This document shows positions 44,706 to 53,246 of a DNA stretch of 64,000 nucleotides, in pieces (positions within the stretch are counted from its first letter, which is position 1; every line of letters begins with the position of its first letter). The notes beneath the pieces were generated by a model. It had not been told where the DNA came from and did no database searches. It saw only the letters and a program-made list of their open reading frames with translations. Source of the DNA: JAABQG01 sp963726365. GTDB lineage: Bacteria > Pseudomonadota > Gammaproteobacteria > Burkholderiales > Burkholderiaceae_C. The stretch is taken from NCBI GenBank assembly GCA_963726365.1, contig CAVSCI010000021.1:62001-126000 (forward strand), read 5' to 3'. A program made the translations under genes and the position numbers.

Positions 44706-45627
44706 TCAGAGCGCCACGACCTGCAAACCGGGCAGGCTGGGCGCGGCAAACTCTTCCTCGTCAAACGCCTTGTCGCCATCCGCGCTGGGCACACCGCTCA
44801 CCTTCAGCCCCTTGAAGTCGTACTGCTTCGCGTCCATCAGGTGCGAGGGCACGATGTTCTGCAGGGCGGAGAACATGTTCTCGATGCGTCCCGGGTGCTT
44901 TTTCTCCCAGTCATGGAGCATGGCACTCATCTGCTTGCGCTGCAGGTTTTCCTGGCTGCCGCACAGCGTGCACGGGAATGATCGGGAACTGCCGGTGCTC
45001 GGCCCAGCGGACCAGGTCTTTCTCGGCCACGTAGGCCAGCGGGCGGATCACGATGTGGCGGCCGTCGTCGCTGACCAGCTTGGGCGGCATGCCCTTGAGT
45101 TTGCCACCGAAGAACATGTTGAGGAAGAAGGTCTGCAGCATGTCGTCGCGGTGGTGGCCCAGCGCGATCTTGGTCGCGCCGAGTTCATCGGCCACGCGGT
45201 ACAGGATGCCACGGCGCAACCGGCTGCACAGGCTGCACATCGTCTTGCCGGGCGCAATCTTGTCGGTGACGATGGAATAGGTGTCCTGGTTCTCGATGTG
45301 AAACGGGATGCCGAGCTTCGTCAGGTACTCGGGCAGGATGTGCTCGGGAAAGCCGGGCTGCTTCTGGTCGAGGTTGACGGCGACGATGTCGAAGTGGATC
45401 GGCGCGCGCGCCTGCATCTTGAGCAGGATGTCGAGCATCGCATAGCTGTCCTTGCCGCCCGACAGGCAGACCATGACCTTGTCGCCTTCCTCGATCATGT
45501 TGAAGTCGATGATGGCCTGGCCCATCTGGCGGCACAGGCGCTTTTCCAGCTTGTGGGTTTCGCGTTCGATCCTGAAGCCGGCACGGGCGGCGGGTTGGAC
45601 TTCGTCTTCGATCCAGGGGGTGTTCAT
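44706..45627 (-). CDS. ttcA: tRNA 2-thiocytidine(32) synthetase TtcA (frameshifted)
   Basis: TtcA uses ATP and a 4Fe-4S cluster to thiolate C32 of tRNA. The N-terminal part from MNTPWIEDE has the PP-loop LSGGKDSYAM and the first cluster pair in MCSLCSRLRRG. The C-terminal part (QMSAMLHDWEKKHPGR) is in another frame. Removing one extra C at about 44,973 joins them and restores IPCTLCGSQENLQRKQM, including the third cluster cysteine, for 306 residues against 311 in E. coli. The break is most likely a sequence error. Confidence 0.9.
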
Positions 45628-45644
45628 GGTCTTCTCCGTCGGGG

Positions 45645-46016
45645 TCACCACTGGCCTGCTTCCGCCCGGATCGCGACTTCGCAATCGTCAAAAATTTCGA
45701 GCTTGGCGATCTTCACGCGCACGCCGACCACGCCGGGCAACTGCATCAGCCGGGAGGCGAGCTTGCCGATCAGGCTTTCCAGCAGGTTGACATGCTCGGC
45801 GGTGCACTCGTCGATGATGATCTTGCGCACCTTGCGGTAATCCAGCACATGGGTGATGTCGTCGTCGCGCGGCAGCAGGGGTTGGGGGCCGAGGTTGAGC
45901 TCGGCATCGACCTGGATCGGCTGCGGCGCGGTTTTTTCCTGCTCCAGGATGCCGAGGTTGGCGTCGAAGCGCAGCCCGGTGAGCGTGAGGATCTGGGTGC
46001 CGGAGGTGTTGGACAT
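45645..46016 (-). CDS. folB: Dihydroneopterin aldolase
   Basis: FolB cleaves 7,8-dihydroneopterin in folate synthesis. It has 123 residues from MSNTSGTQILTLTG, with the family features LRFDANLGILEQEKTAPQPI in part, DYRKVRKII and EHVNLLESLIGKLA. It sits just downstream of a pteridine-reductase-like SDR gene, which supports a pterin role. The open frame extends upstream into a REP-like hairpin, so the shorter start is preferred. Confidence 0.92.
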   Translation of the reverse strand: MSNTSGTQILTLTGLRFDANLGILEQEKTAPQPIQVDAELNLGPQPLLPRDDDITHVLDYRKVRKIIIDECTAEHVNLLESLIGKLASRLMQLPGVVGVRVKIAKLEIFDDCEVAIRAEAGQW

Positions 46017-46044
46017 GGTCTGTGCCGCAAGGACTGGTATGTTG

Positions 46045-46083
46045 GGGACAGAGCAAAAATGCTTCGCATTTATTGGTCTGTCC
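46045..46083. repeat. REP-like hairpin between folB and the folM-like gene
   Basis: GGGACAGA and TCTGTCCC outer arms with an AAAAATGC-TTC-GCATTT inner stem, 39 bases in all. The GGGACAGACCA type of palindrome is common in Comamonadaceae genomes by my recollection. A fragment of it recurs at 23,962. Confidence 0.7.
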
Positions 46084-46092
46084 CGCAAATTC

Positions 46093-46899
46093 TCACATTT
46101 TCGAAAAATCGCGCTCGAACTTCATCAGGTGCTGGCCACCGTCGACCAGCAGCGTGGTGCCGGTGATGGAGCGGTTCTCCAGCGCGAACTTCACGGTGGC
46201 GGCGACGTCTTCCGGGGTGGAGGAGCGGCGCAGCGGGCTCAGGGTGTGCAGCGCTGCAAATTTCTCGTCGCTGAGCAGGTGGCTGGTCAGCGTCAGGCCG
46301 GGCGCCACGCCGACCACCCGCACGCGCGGCGCCAGCGCCTGGGCCAGCACGGTGGTGGCGGCTTCGAGCGCGGCCTTGGACAGGGTGTAGCTCAGGAAGT
46401 CGGGGTTGGGGTTCCACAGCTTCTGGTCGAGCAGGTTGACCACGGCGCCGCAGGCTTCGTCTTCGCCCGCCGCGCCGCGCGCTGCGACATGGATGTGCAG
46501 CGCCTGGGCCAGCAGGATCGCCGCGCCGGTGTTGCCGCGCAAGTGCTTTTCCATCGCCGCAAAGCTGAAGCTCGCCGCGTCGTCGTACTCGAAGGTGGAG
46601 GCATTGTTGACCACCGCGTCCACCGGGCCCATTTCAGCCACGATACGCGGCAACAGCGCCCGCACCGCGGCTTCATCGTTCAGATCAGCCTGAAAATGGG
46701 TTGATCCCAGCGTCAAATGGTCGCAGTCTGCTACGGTATTCAGAGCGTCCTGCTTCGATCCCCGGTAGTGCACTGCCACGCGCCAGCCGCTGGCTGCCAG
46801 CGCCAGCGCGATTTCACGGCCGAGCCGGCGCGCCGCACCGGTGACGAGCACGGTGCGCGGGCGGCGGGTCGATTCAGGCGCGGCGGTGGCGGCAGACAT
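46093..46899 (-). CDS. SDR-family oxidoreductase, dihydromonapterin/pteridine reductase (FolM-like), with repeat-encoded insert
   Basis: 268 residues. NADPH-binding LVTGAARRLGREIA, NNAS and the catalytic YTLSKAALE are present, and the LLDQKLWNPNPDFLSYT stretch is typical of FolM/PTR1-like reductases. Its place directly before folB supports reduction of a pterin or dihydrofolate. Residues of about 54-75 (ALNTVADCDHLTLGSTHFQ) are encoded by the dispersed repeat and lie between beta-2 and the DLND acidic motif. It is divergent from the MidA-like gene, 19 bases away. Confidence 0.87.
   Translation of the reverse strand: MSAATAAPESTRRPRTVLVTGAARRLGREIALALAASGWRVAVHYRGSKQDALNTVADCDHLTLGSTHFQADLNDEAAVRALLPRIVAEMGPVDAVVNNASTFEYDDAASFSFAAMEKHLRGNTGAAILLAQALHIHVAARGAAGEDEACGAVVNLLDQKLWNPNPDFLSYTLSKAALEAATTVLAQALAPRVRVVGVAPGLTLTSHLLSDEKFAALHTLSPLRRSSTPEDVAATVKFALENRSITGTTLLVDGGQHLMKFERDFSKM
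46684..46742 (-). repeat. Dispersed hairpin repeat, copy 8 (inside the folM-like gene)
   Basis: On the minus strand: CCGTAGC, spacer, GACCATTTGACGCTGGGATC, AACCCATTTTCAG. In sense and in frame as ADCDHLTLGS. Confidence 0.75.
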
Positions 46900-46918
46900 T
46901 CAGGGACAATCCGGGGCG

Positions 46919-48058
46919 ATGACAGAACCCACAAGTTTAACGACCGCCTTGCAAAAACTGCTGGCGCGGGCCATTTCCACGGCGGGCGGCTGGATCGGCT
47001 TCGACCGCTTCATGGCGCTGGCGCTCTACGCGCCGGGCCTGGGCTACTACGCCAACGAGCGCGCCAAGTTTGGCACCATGCCCGAGGGCGTGAAAGGCGA
47101 GGGCAGCGATTTCGTCACCGCGCCGGAACTCACGCCGCTGTTCGGCCAGGCGCTGGCCGCGCAGGTCGGCGAGGCGCTGTCGCAGACCGGCACCGACGAG
47201 GTCTGGGAATTCGGTGCCGGCTCCGGCGCGCTGGCGCTGCGACTGCTCGACACCCTGGGCGACCGGGTGCGCCGCTACACCATCGTGGACCTGTCCGGCA
47301 CGCTGCGCGCGCGGCAGCAGGCGCTGCTGGCAGGACACCGTGACAAGGTCCATTGGGTCAGCGAGCTGCCCGGGGCGATCCAGGGCGTGGTGGTCGGCAA
47401 CGAGGTGCTCGACGCCATGCCGGTCAAACTGCTGGCGCGCCAGGGCGGGCAAGACGGCGGTGTCTGGCACGAGCGCGGCGTCACGCTGCAGGACGACGCG
47501 CTGGTCTGGGCCGACCGCCCCACCGAATTGCGTCCGCCGGTGGACGTGCCCGGCCCCCACGACTACCTGACCGAAATTCACCCGCAGGCCGAGGCTTTCG
47601 TTGCCACACTGGCCGACCGGCTGCGCGCCGGCCTTCAAGCCGGCGGCAAGGGCGGCGCGGCGTTCTTTCTGGACTATGGCTTCCCGGAGAGTGAGTACTA
47701 CCATCCACAACGCCACATGGGCACCGTGATGTGCCACCGCGCGCACCAGGCCGACACCAACCCGCTGTCGGAAGTCGGCCTGAAGGACATCACGGCGCAC
47801 GTCAACTTCACCGGGGTGGCGCTGGCGGGGCAGGACAACGGATTGAGTGTGCTGGGCTACACCAGCCAGGCGCGTTTCCTGCTGAACTGCGGGCTGGCCA
47901 CGCTGATGGAATCTGCGGCGACGCCCGAGCGCGCGAACGCCCTGAAACTGATTGCCGAACACGAAATGGGCGAACTGTTCAAGGTGGTGGGCTTTTGCAC
48001 CGGTGAGCCCTGGGACGCGATGGGGTTTGCCCACGGCGACCGCTGCCATGCGCTGTGA
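46919..48058 (+). CDS. MidA/NDUFAF7-family SAM-dependent methyltransferase
   Basis: 379 residues of the COG1565 family. The human member NDUFAF7 methylates an arginine in a complex I subunit. The SAM-binding loop is WEFGAGSGALALRLL, after the family signature DFVTAPELTPLFGQALAAQ. FLDYGFPESEYYHPQRHMGTV and HVNFTGVA follow. The start is ATG 46,919. The bacterial substrate is not established. An NDUFA9-like gene also occurs at 52,177. Confidence 0.9.
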   Translation: MTEPTSLTTALQKLLARAISTAGGWIGFDRFMALALYAPGLGYYANERAKFGTMPEGVKGEGSDFVTAPELTPLFGQALAAQVGEALSQTGTDEVWEFGAGSGALALRLLDTLGDRVRRYTIVDLSGTLRARQQALLAGHRDKVHWVSELPGAIQGVVVGNEVLDAMPVKLLARQGGQDGGVWHERGVTLQDDALVWADRPTELRPPVDVPGPHDYLTEIHPQAEAFVATLADRLRAGLQAGGKGGAAFFLDYGFPESEYYHPQRHMGTVMCHRAHQADTNPLSEVGLKDITAHVNFTGVALAGQDNGLSVLGYTSQARFLLNCGLATLMESAATPERANALKLIAEHEMGELFKVVGFCTGEPWDAMGFAHGDRCHAL

Positions 48059-48076
48059 CATTGCAAGGGGCCCCCC

Positions 48077-48271
48077 ATGATCCGCTGGCTCATCGTCGTT
48101 TTCCTGGCCCTGATCCTGTTCAACGGGCTCATGCCCTGGCTGCAGAAGTTCGGCTTCGGCAAGTTGCCGGGCGACTTTCGCTTCCGCCTGTTCGGACGCG
48201 AATGGTTCATTCCACTGACGACGACGATCGTGCTGAGCGGCGTGGCGGCGCTGATCGCCAAGGTGATCTGA
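48077..48271 (+). CDS. DUF2905 small membrane protein
   Basis: 64 residues with two hydrophobic helices (WLIVVFLALILFNGLMPWL and TTTIVLSGVAALIAKVI) around the loop FGKLPGDFRFRLFGREWFIPL, which is the DUF2905 signature. Function unknown. It follows the MidA-like gene by 18 bases and is probably cotranscribed. Confidence 0.87.
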   Translation: MIRWLIVVFLALILFNGLMPWLQKFGFGKLPGDFRFRLFGREWFIPLTTTIVLSGVAALIAKVI

Positions 48272-48345
48272 ACCGGCCATGAGCGTGGGGGGCTTGAAAG
48301 CCTGGGGCGGCGACCCCACACTGATACCCAAAGGGGTATTTATTC

Positions 48346-48786
48346 ATGACCGAAGCACTTCATATCGTCTGTCCGCATTGCCACACCACCAACCGCGTCA
48401 AGGCCGAGGATATGGCCAGCGCGCCGGACTGCGGCAGCTGCCACCAGCCGCTCTTCACCGGAGCGCCGCTGGCGCTGGACGAAGCCGGGTTTGACCGTCA
48501 CATCGCCCGCAGCCAGATTCCGGTGCTGGTTGATTTCTGGGCGCCCTGGTGCGGTCCCTGCCGCATGATGGCCCCGGCCTTCGAGCAGGCCGCCGCGCAA
48601 CTGGAGCCGCGCATGCGCCTGGTCAAGGTGAACACCGAGGACGCGCAGAACCTGGCCGCGCGTTTCAACATCCGCAGCATTCCGACGCTGGCGCTGTTTC
48701 AGGGCGGCAAGGAAGTGGCACGTCAGCCCGGCGCCATGCGCTCGGCCGCAGAGATAGCGGGATGGGCGCGGTCGAATCTGCGTTGA
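48346..48786 (+). CDS. trxC: Thioredoxin 2
   Basis: Cytoplasmic thioredoxin with an N-terminal zinc finger, 146 residues. The zinc cysteines are in CPHCH and CGSCH, and the redox site is WCGPC within VDFWAPWCGPCRMM. In E. coli the homologue is induced by OxyR. No such site was identified here. It follows the DUF2905 gene by 74 bases. Confidence 0.95.
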   Translation: MTEALHIVCPHCHTTNRVKAEDMASAPDCGSCHQPLFTGAPLALDEAGFDRHIARSQIPVLVDFWAPWCGPCRMMAPAFEQAAAQLEPRMRLVKVNTEDAQNLAARFNIRSIPTLALFQGGKEVARQPGAMRSAAEIAGWARSNLR

Positions 48787-48887
48787 GTTTGTGGGCGCTG
48801 AATCGGCATGGGGGTTGGGTGTCGATCGCCAAATGGCGCCAGTCAAGCCTTCGGCTGCACAGAACGTTGGAGGGCGCGCCACGTACT

Positions 48888-49869
48888 TTACTGGCGACCC
48901 TGACCACGTTCCTCATCTTTGGCGCGGCCTCTCTCCTGACCCTGCCCCTGCCTTGGCTCCTGCGATGCTCCCTTGCCAGCCGGCGTATTCTCCTGGCTTG
49001 ACCTTGGCGTCTGCTGCTCACGCTGGCCCGCACCCTGCTGTGGCTGCTGTGGCTGCTGCCGCTGATCCTGAACTGCCTGCCCTCTCGTTTGAGAAGGGGC
49101 TTGGTTTGGGGCTGACTTCTGCACCTCTTCACCTCCCCTTTGTGGCGGCTGCGCGCGGGGGCTCTGCTGGATCGGCTGTTGCGGGTTGGAACGCTGCATA
49201 TCCTTCTGCGCCGGGGATCTCTCCTGAGGTGCACCCTGCGGCCCCCGCTGAGCCGGCGCGGGCGCACGTTTGCCGTGCCTGCTCCTGATACTGCTGCCGA
49301 ACTACGGCGTCACGCGGCTGGTAACGGTAGTTCTGGCTGTGAAGCTGTTGCTGCTGCTGGACCTGGGGATATCGATCCCCTGAATACTGCCGCTGGTAAA
49401 CGGGAAGTGGTGCGGGCGCTGGCGCAGAACTGCGGTTCCACTTGTCCCATCCGCTTCGCTGCTGCTCCCATCCATGACCCCAGTGCTCTCCCCAGCGTGG
49501 CGGGCCATCCGGCTGCCAGCCGTAAAAGTAGGCCGGAGGGGTCCGGTAGTAGCGCACCGGGACGCGCAGGATGAACAGCGGCACTGACTCCGGGCCGACC
49601 ATGCCCCATGGCCCGTTGTACCAGGAACTCGCGTACCAGTTGTCGCGCTGGTAGACCCAGTACATGCCATCGTAAAAGAAGAAGTTCGAATTCAGTTGCG
49701 GAGCGTAGTAGACCGGATAGCCCGGCACCCGAATCAATTCCGGGTACGCCGGCAGGTTGATCCCGATGCTCATGCCGGGAAGCCCGATCCCGATACCGAC
49801 GCTCACTTGGGCCATGGTCGAGGTTACCGAGCAAAAAAGCATCCAAAACACAATGAGAACGTAGCGCAT
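48888..49869 (-). CDS. Exported Trp/Tyr-rich protein with Gln-rich tail (frameshifted)
   Basis: A secreted protein of unknown function. From MRYVLIVFWMLF, the signal peptide ends TMAQ. The mature N-terminal part is rich in Tyr, Trp and Gly (YDGMYWVYQRDNWYASSWYN and WGEHWGHGWEQQRSGW). Two open frames overlap at 49,129-49,199. Removing one base at about 49,275 joins YRYQPRDAVVRQQYQEQ to a long Gln/Pro/Arg-rich tail ending at 48,888, for about 326 residues. The composition of the two parts fits a single protein. The tail suggests a disordered, possibly surface or nucleic-acid-binding region. Confidence 0.72.
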
Positions 49870-50060
49870 TTTTACCCTCCAGTTGGACGATCGGGGACGG
49901 AGTGTTGTCAACGTAAAGTCACACCACGCCAAATTTTTCAAGAATAGTCATTCTCGGCCCACGAATGCGAATCGTCTGTTGGCTGGCGCACACAGCGCGA
50001 TTTACAAAGTAACGTTTGTTTGTCACGCAAGAAGGGGTGTTGTCAGCCAGCACTTGCCGG

Positions 50061-51336
50061 TCACACAGCATCCACCCATTTCTCCACCGCCGCAACCCGC
50101 GCCGCGTGGATCAGTTCTCCGACTTTGGGCCCGGTGAGGCCTGCCGCCATCGCCCGCTGCGCAATTTCTGAGGTGATCACCGACTGCGCCGCCGCCAGTG
50201 CGCCGGCCAGCCGACCGCCCTGCGGGTAGGGGCGATCTTCAAAGCCGAGCCGGCCGCGCGCATCGCATTCGCAGGCCAGCAGGATCTCCCCGAAGCGCTG
50301 CGGCTTGCGAAAGGCGTCGCAGCGCTCCAGCAGGCGCACCAGCGCGGCCGCGCCGAATTCGCCGCTGCGGTGGATGTTGCCGTGTTCGCGCGCCACGACT
50401 TCGGCCAGTTCGCGGCAATCGACCGGCACGCGCAGGCGCTCGCACACGCCTTTGAGCAGTTTTACGCTGCGCTCCTCGTGGCCGATGTGGCGCGGCAGCA
50501 TGTCCGCGGGCGTGGTGCCCTTGCCCAGGTCGTGCATCAGGCAGGCAAAGCGCACGCCCAGCGGCGCGTGCAGGCGCGCGCTCATGTCCAGCACCATCAT
50601 CAGATGCACGCCGGTGTCGATCTCGGGGTGGTATTCGGCGCGCTGTGGCACGCCCCAGAGCCGGTCCACCTCAGGCAGCAGCACCTTCAGCGCGCCGCAT
50701 TCGGCCAGCACGGCAAACAGGCGCGAGGGCGTGGCTTCCATCAACCCGCGCGCCAGCTCCTGCCAGACGCGTTCGGCCACCAGGTGGTCGGCTTCGCCGT
50801 GCTGCACCATCTCATGCATCAGTTGCAGGGTTTCCGGCGCGACGCGGAAGTCGTTGAAGCGGGCCGCAAAGCGCGCCACGCGCAGGATGCGCACCGGGTC
50901 TTCGCGGAAGGCGTCGGTCACGTGGCGCAGCACGCGGGCCTGCAGGTCGCGCTGGCCGCCGTAGGGGTCGACCAGATCGCGCCCTTGGGCGAATTTTGAG
51001 CTTTTCAGGCCACTTCCCAGCGTCGAATGGTCTTCAATAGCTATTGAATTGATAGTCAGGTCGCGCCGCGCCAGGTCTTCTTCGAGCGTCACCTCCGGCG
51101 AGGTGTGGATCGCAAAGCCCTTGTAGCCGCGCGCGGTCTTGCGCTCGGTGCGCGCCAGCGCGTATTCCTCGCGGGTCTTGGGGTGCAGGAAGACGGGGAA
51201 GTCCTTGCCCACGGGCAGATAGCCCTGCTGCGATCATTTGCTCCGGCGTGGCGCCGACAACGACCCAGTCGCGGTCCTGCACCGGGAGCCCCAGAAGCTC
51301 GTCCCGTACCGATCCGCCGACCCTGTAGATTTGCAT
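50061..51336 (-). CDS. cca: tRNA CCA-adding enzyme / multifunctional CCA protein (frameshifted, repeat-encoded insert)
   Basis: Adds CCA to tRNA 3' ends. The head MQIYRVGGSVRDELLG and DRDWVVVGATPEQM hold the nucleotidyltransferase start, and the rest has RRDLTINSIAI, DPYGGQRDL, EDPVRILRVARFAARF and an HD domain (LMHDLGKGTTP). An extra C in the CCC at about 51,224 splits the gene. Without it the protein has 424 residues against 412 in E. coli. Between TINSIAI and DPYGGQ the insert EDHSTLGSGLKSSKFAQG replaces a short conserved loop and comes from the dispersed repeat. Confidence 0.9.
50991..51057 (-). repeat. Dispersed hairpin repeat, copy 9 (inside cca)
   Basis: On the minus strand: CAATTCAATAGCTATTGAA, GACCATTCGACGCTGGGAA, GTGGCCTGAAAAGCTC. 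One of the best-conserved copies. In sense and in frame as SIAIEDHSTLGS. Confidence 0.85.
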
Positions 51337-51373
51337 GGCCGCAGTGTATCGGCAGGGTGCGCAGGTCGGGGTT

Positions 51374-52060
51374 TCAGTCCCGGCGCAGCCGGTAGGGTTC
51401 CTCGAAATCCAGGAAGTCCTGCTCCGCCAGCGCGCCGTCGATCCACGCCTTGACGCCGGGCAGGGCGCAGATCCGCTCGATGTACGCGGCGACAGGGGGC
51501 GGCACGGGCAGGGCGTAGGTCCTGATGCGCATGACGACCGGCGAGAAGTAGGCGTCGGCCACAGTGAACGCGCCGAAAAGCATCGGGCCGCCGTGCTGCG
51601 CCAGCAATTCGCTCCACATCGCCACCAGGCGCGCGAGATCGGCGCGCACGGCGGCCTGGTCGCGAAGGGCCAGCGCGCCGATGTCGGGCAGGGACGCCTC
51701 GATGTTCATCGGGCAGGCGCTGCGCAGGGCACCAAAGCCGCTGTGCATTTCGGCGCAGACGCTGCGGGCGCGGGCGCGGGCCTGCCGGTCGGCGGGCCAG
51801 AGCTGTTTTTCGGGGAATCGTTCGGCCAGGGTCTCGGCAATGGCCAGCGTGTCCCACACGGCAAAACCGTCGTCCACCAGCACCGGCACCTTGCCCACCG
51901 GGTTTTGCGCGCCCACGGCCTGCTTGAAGGCGGAGCCGGCGTCGAACGAGTCGAAGCGCACCATCACCTCGTCGAACGGGATGCCGGCCTGCGTGAGCAG
52001 CACCCACGGGCGCATGGACCAGGACGAGTAGTTTTTGTTGCCGATGGTGAGCTTGAGCAT
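51374..52060 (-). CDS. Glutathione S-transferase family protein
   Basis: 228 residues. The N-terminal thioredoxin-like domain starts LKLTIGNKNYSSWSMRPWVLL, with a serine/tyrosine-rich active-site loop, and has the cis-proline in GKVPVLVDDG and the ESxAI-like WDTLAIAETLAE. An all-helical C-terminal domain follows. The NKNYSSWSLR-type start is typical of a proteobacterial GST subgroup of unknown substrate. Confidence 0.9.
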   Translation of the reverse strand: MLKLTIGNKNYSSWSMRPWVLLTQAGIPFDEVMVRFDSFDAGSAFKQAVGAQNPVGKVPVLVDDGFAVWDTLAIAETLAERFPEKQLWPADRQARARARSVCAEMHSGFGALRSACPMNIEASLPDIGALALRDQAAVRADLARLVAMWSELLAQHGGPMLFGAFTVADAYFSPVVMRIRTYALPVPPPVAAYIERICALPGVKAWIDGALAEQDFLDFEEPYRLRRD

Positions 52061-52176
52061 GGAAATTCTCCGTTCGAGGGATGACGATCCTACCGCCAGC
52101 GCCCGCGCGAACTGATGCCAAATAACGCCCGTATTGATGCGTGGGCGCGTAACTTCCGGTCGATTTTGGTGCGTCG

Positions 52177-53097
52177 TCAGCGCTTGCGCAGGTAGCCCGG
52201 TGCGATGGCCGCCAGCGCAGCCGTCGAAATGCCCAGCGCGGACAGGCCGGGCACGCGGCCGCTTGCTACGTTGTCCACCGCCATGGAGTCCAGGTTGTCA
52301 CGGCTCATCAGCGGCTCGCCGGGAGCCATTTCCATGAGCCAGGCCTGCAGGCGCGCCAGTGCCAGTGGCAGGCCGATGACGGGTCGCCCGCGCCCGCTGT
52401 TCACGCCGGCCCACTGCCCTGCGCGCCTGACCAGCTCGCGCAGCGTGTACACATCGGGCCCGCAGGCCTCATAAGTCTGGCCGATGGTGGCGGGGTCCTG
52501 CAGGCAACGTTGCACCGCCTCGGCCACGTCTTCCACCCACACCGGCTGAAAGCGCGTGTCGGCGCCAGCGAGCGGCATCACGGGGAACACGCGCTGCAAC
52601 TGGGCGAACACATTCAGGAACTTGTCCTGCGCGCCAAAGATCACGCTGGGGCGCAGCAGGGTGAGGTCCAGCGCGCCTGCGGCGGCAGCAGCCTGCAGCG
52701 CCGCTTCGCCGCGCGCCTTGCTGCGCTGGTACATCGACGGGGCGTCCAGCGCCGCGCCCAGCGCGCTGATGTGCACCAGCCGGCGCACACCGGCCGCCAC
52801 GCAGGCGCGGGCGAGCTTCTTCGGCAGCTCGACATGCACGTGCTCAAAGGCCGCCTCGCTGCCATGCAGGATGGCCACCAGGTTCACTACCGCATCAGCG
52901 CCGGCGAGCAGCCGGGTCAGCGCGGCTTCGTCATGCACGTCGGCCTGTACAAGCTTGATCGACGGCTCCGCACGCTGGGCGCTGGCGGGCTCCGGCTGGC
53001 GCGAGGGCACGGTCACCTCCCAGCCCCGATGCAATAGCTTGGTGCAGACATGGCCGCCGACAAAGCCGGTGCCGCCGAGGATCAGGATGTTTTTCAT
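52177..53097 (-). CDS. NDUFA9-like NAD(P)-binding epimerase-family protein
   Basis: 306 residues of the atypical SDR family that includes the complex I subunit NDUFA9. The nucleotide-binding loop is ILGGTGFVGGHV near the start, the partner acidic residue is in QADVHD, and HISALGA replaces the active serine-tyrosine region, with YQRSKARGE carrying the YxxxK. Relatives occur widely in Burkholderiales and may act in quinone biosynthesis or as sugar-nucleotide enzymes. The role is not settled. Confidence 0.85.
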   Translation of the reverse strand: MKNILILGGTGFVGGHVCTKLLHRGWEVTVPSRQPEPASAQRAEPSIKLVQADVHDEAALTRLLAGADAVVNLVAILHGSEAAFEHVHVELPKKLARACVAAGVRRLVHISALGAALDAPSMYQRSKARGEAALQAAAAAGALDLTLLRPSVIFGAQDKFLNVFAQLQRVFPVMPLAGADTRFQPVWVEDVAEAVQRCLQDPATIGQTYEACGPDVYTLRELVRRAGQWAGVNSGRGRPVIGLPLALARLQAWLMEMAPGEPLMSRDNLDSMAVDNVASGRVPGLSALGISTAALAAIAPGYLRKR

Positions 53098-53142
53098 GCG
53101 ACCCAATGTAGCTTGGAAGCCGTCGCCGGCGGTCTCAACGGG

Positions 53143-53206
53143 GATTTTCAGGGTTTTTCGGCCATTCCCAGCGTCAATGGGTCATGGTCAGCTATCAATA
53201 CGGGAG
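53143..53206 (-). repeat. Dispersed hairpin repeat, copy 10
   Basis: On the minus strand: TATTGATAGC, spacer, GACCCATTGACGCTGGGAATGGCC, A-run, CTGAAAATC. It lies between the divergent NDUFA9-like and LysR genes, so it sits in their shared control region. Confidence 0.8.
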
Positions 53207-53246
53207 TGACAGGGCGCCGCTTGCAGGGCGCCGTATCATGCGCGGC

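Noticed and set aside
48888..49199. A separate Gln-rich gene downstream of the exported Trp/Tyr-rich protein
   Set aside because: It lacks its own ribosome site. A single-base correction at about 49,275 joins it to the upstream frame with continuous composition.
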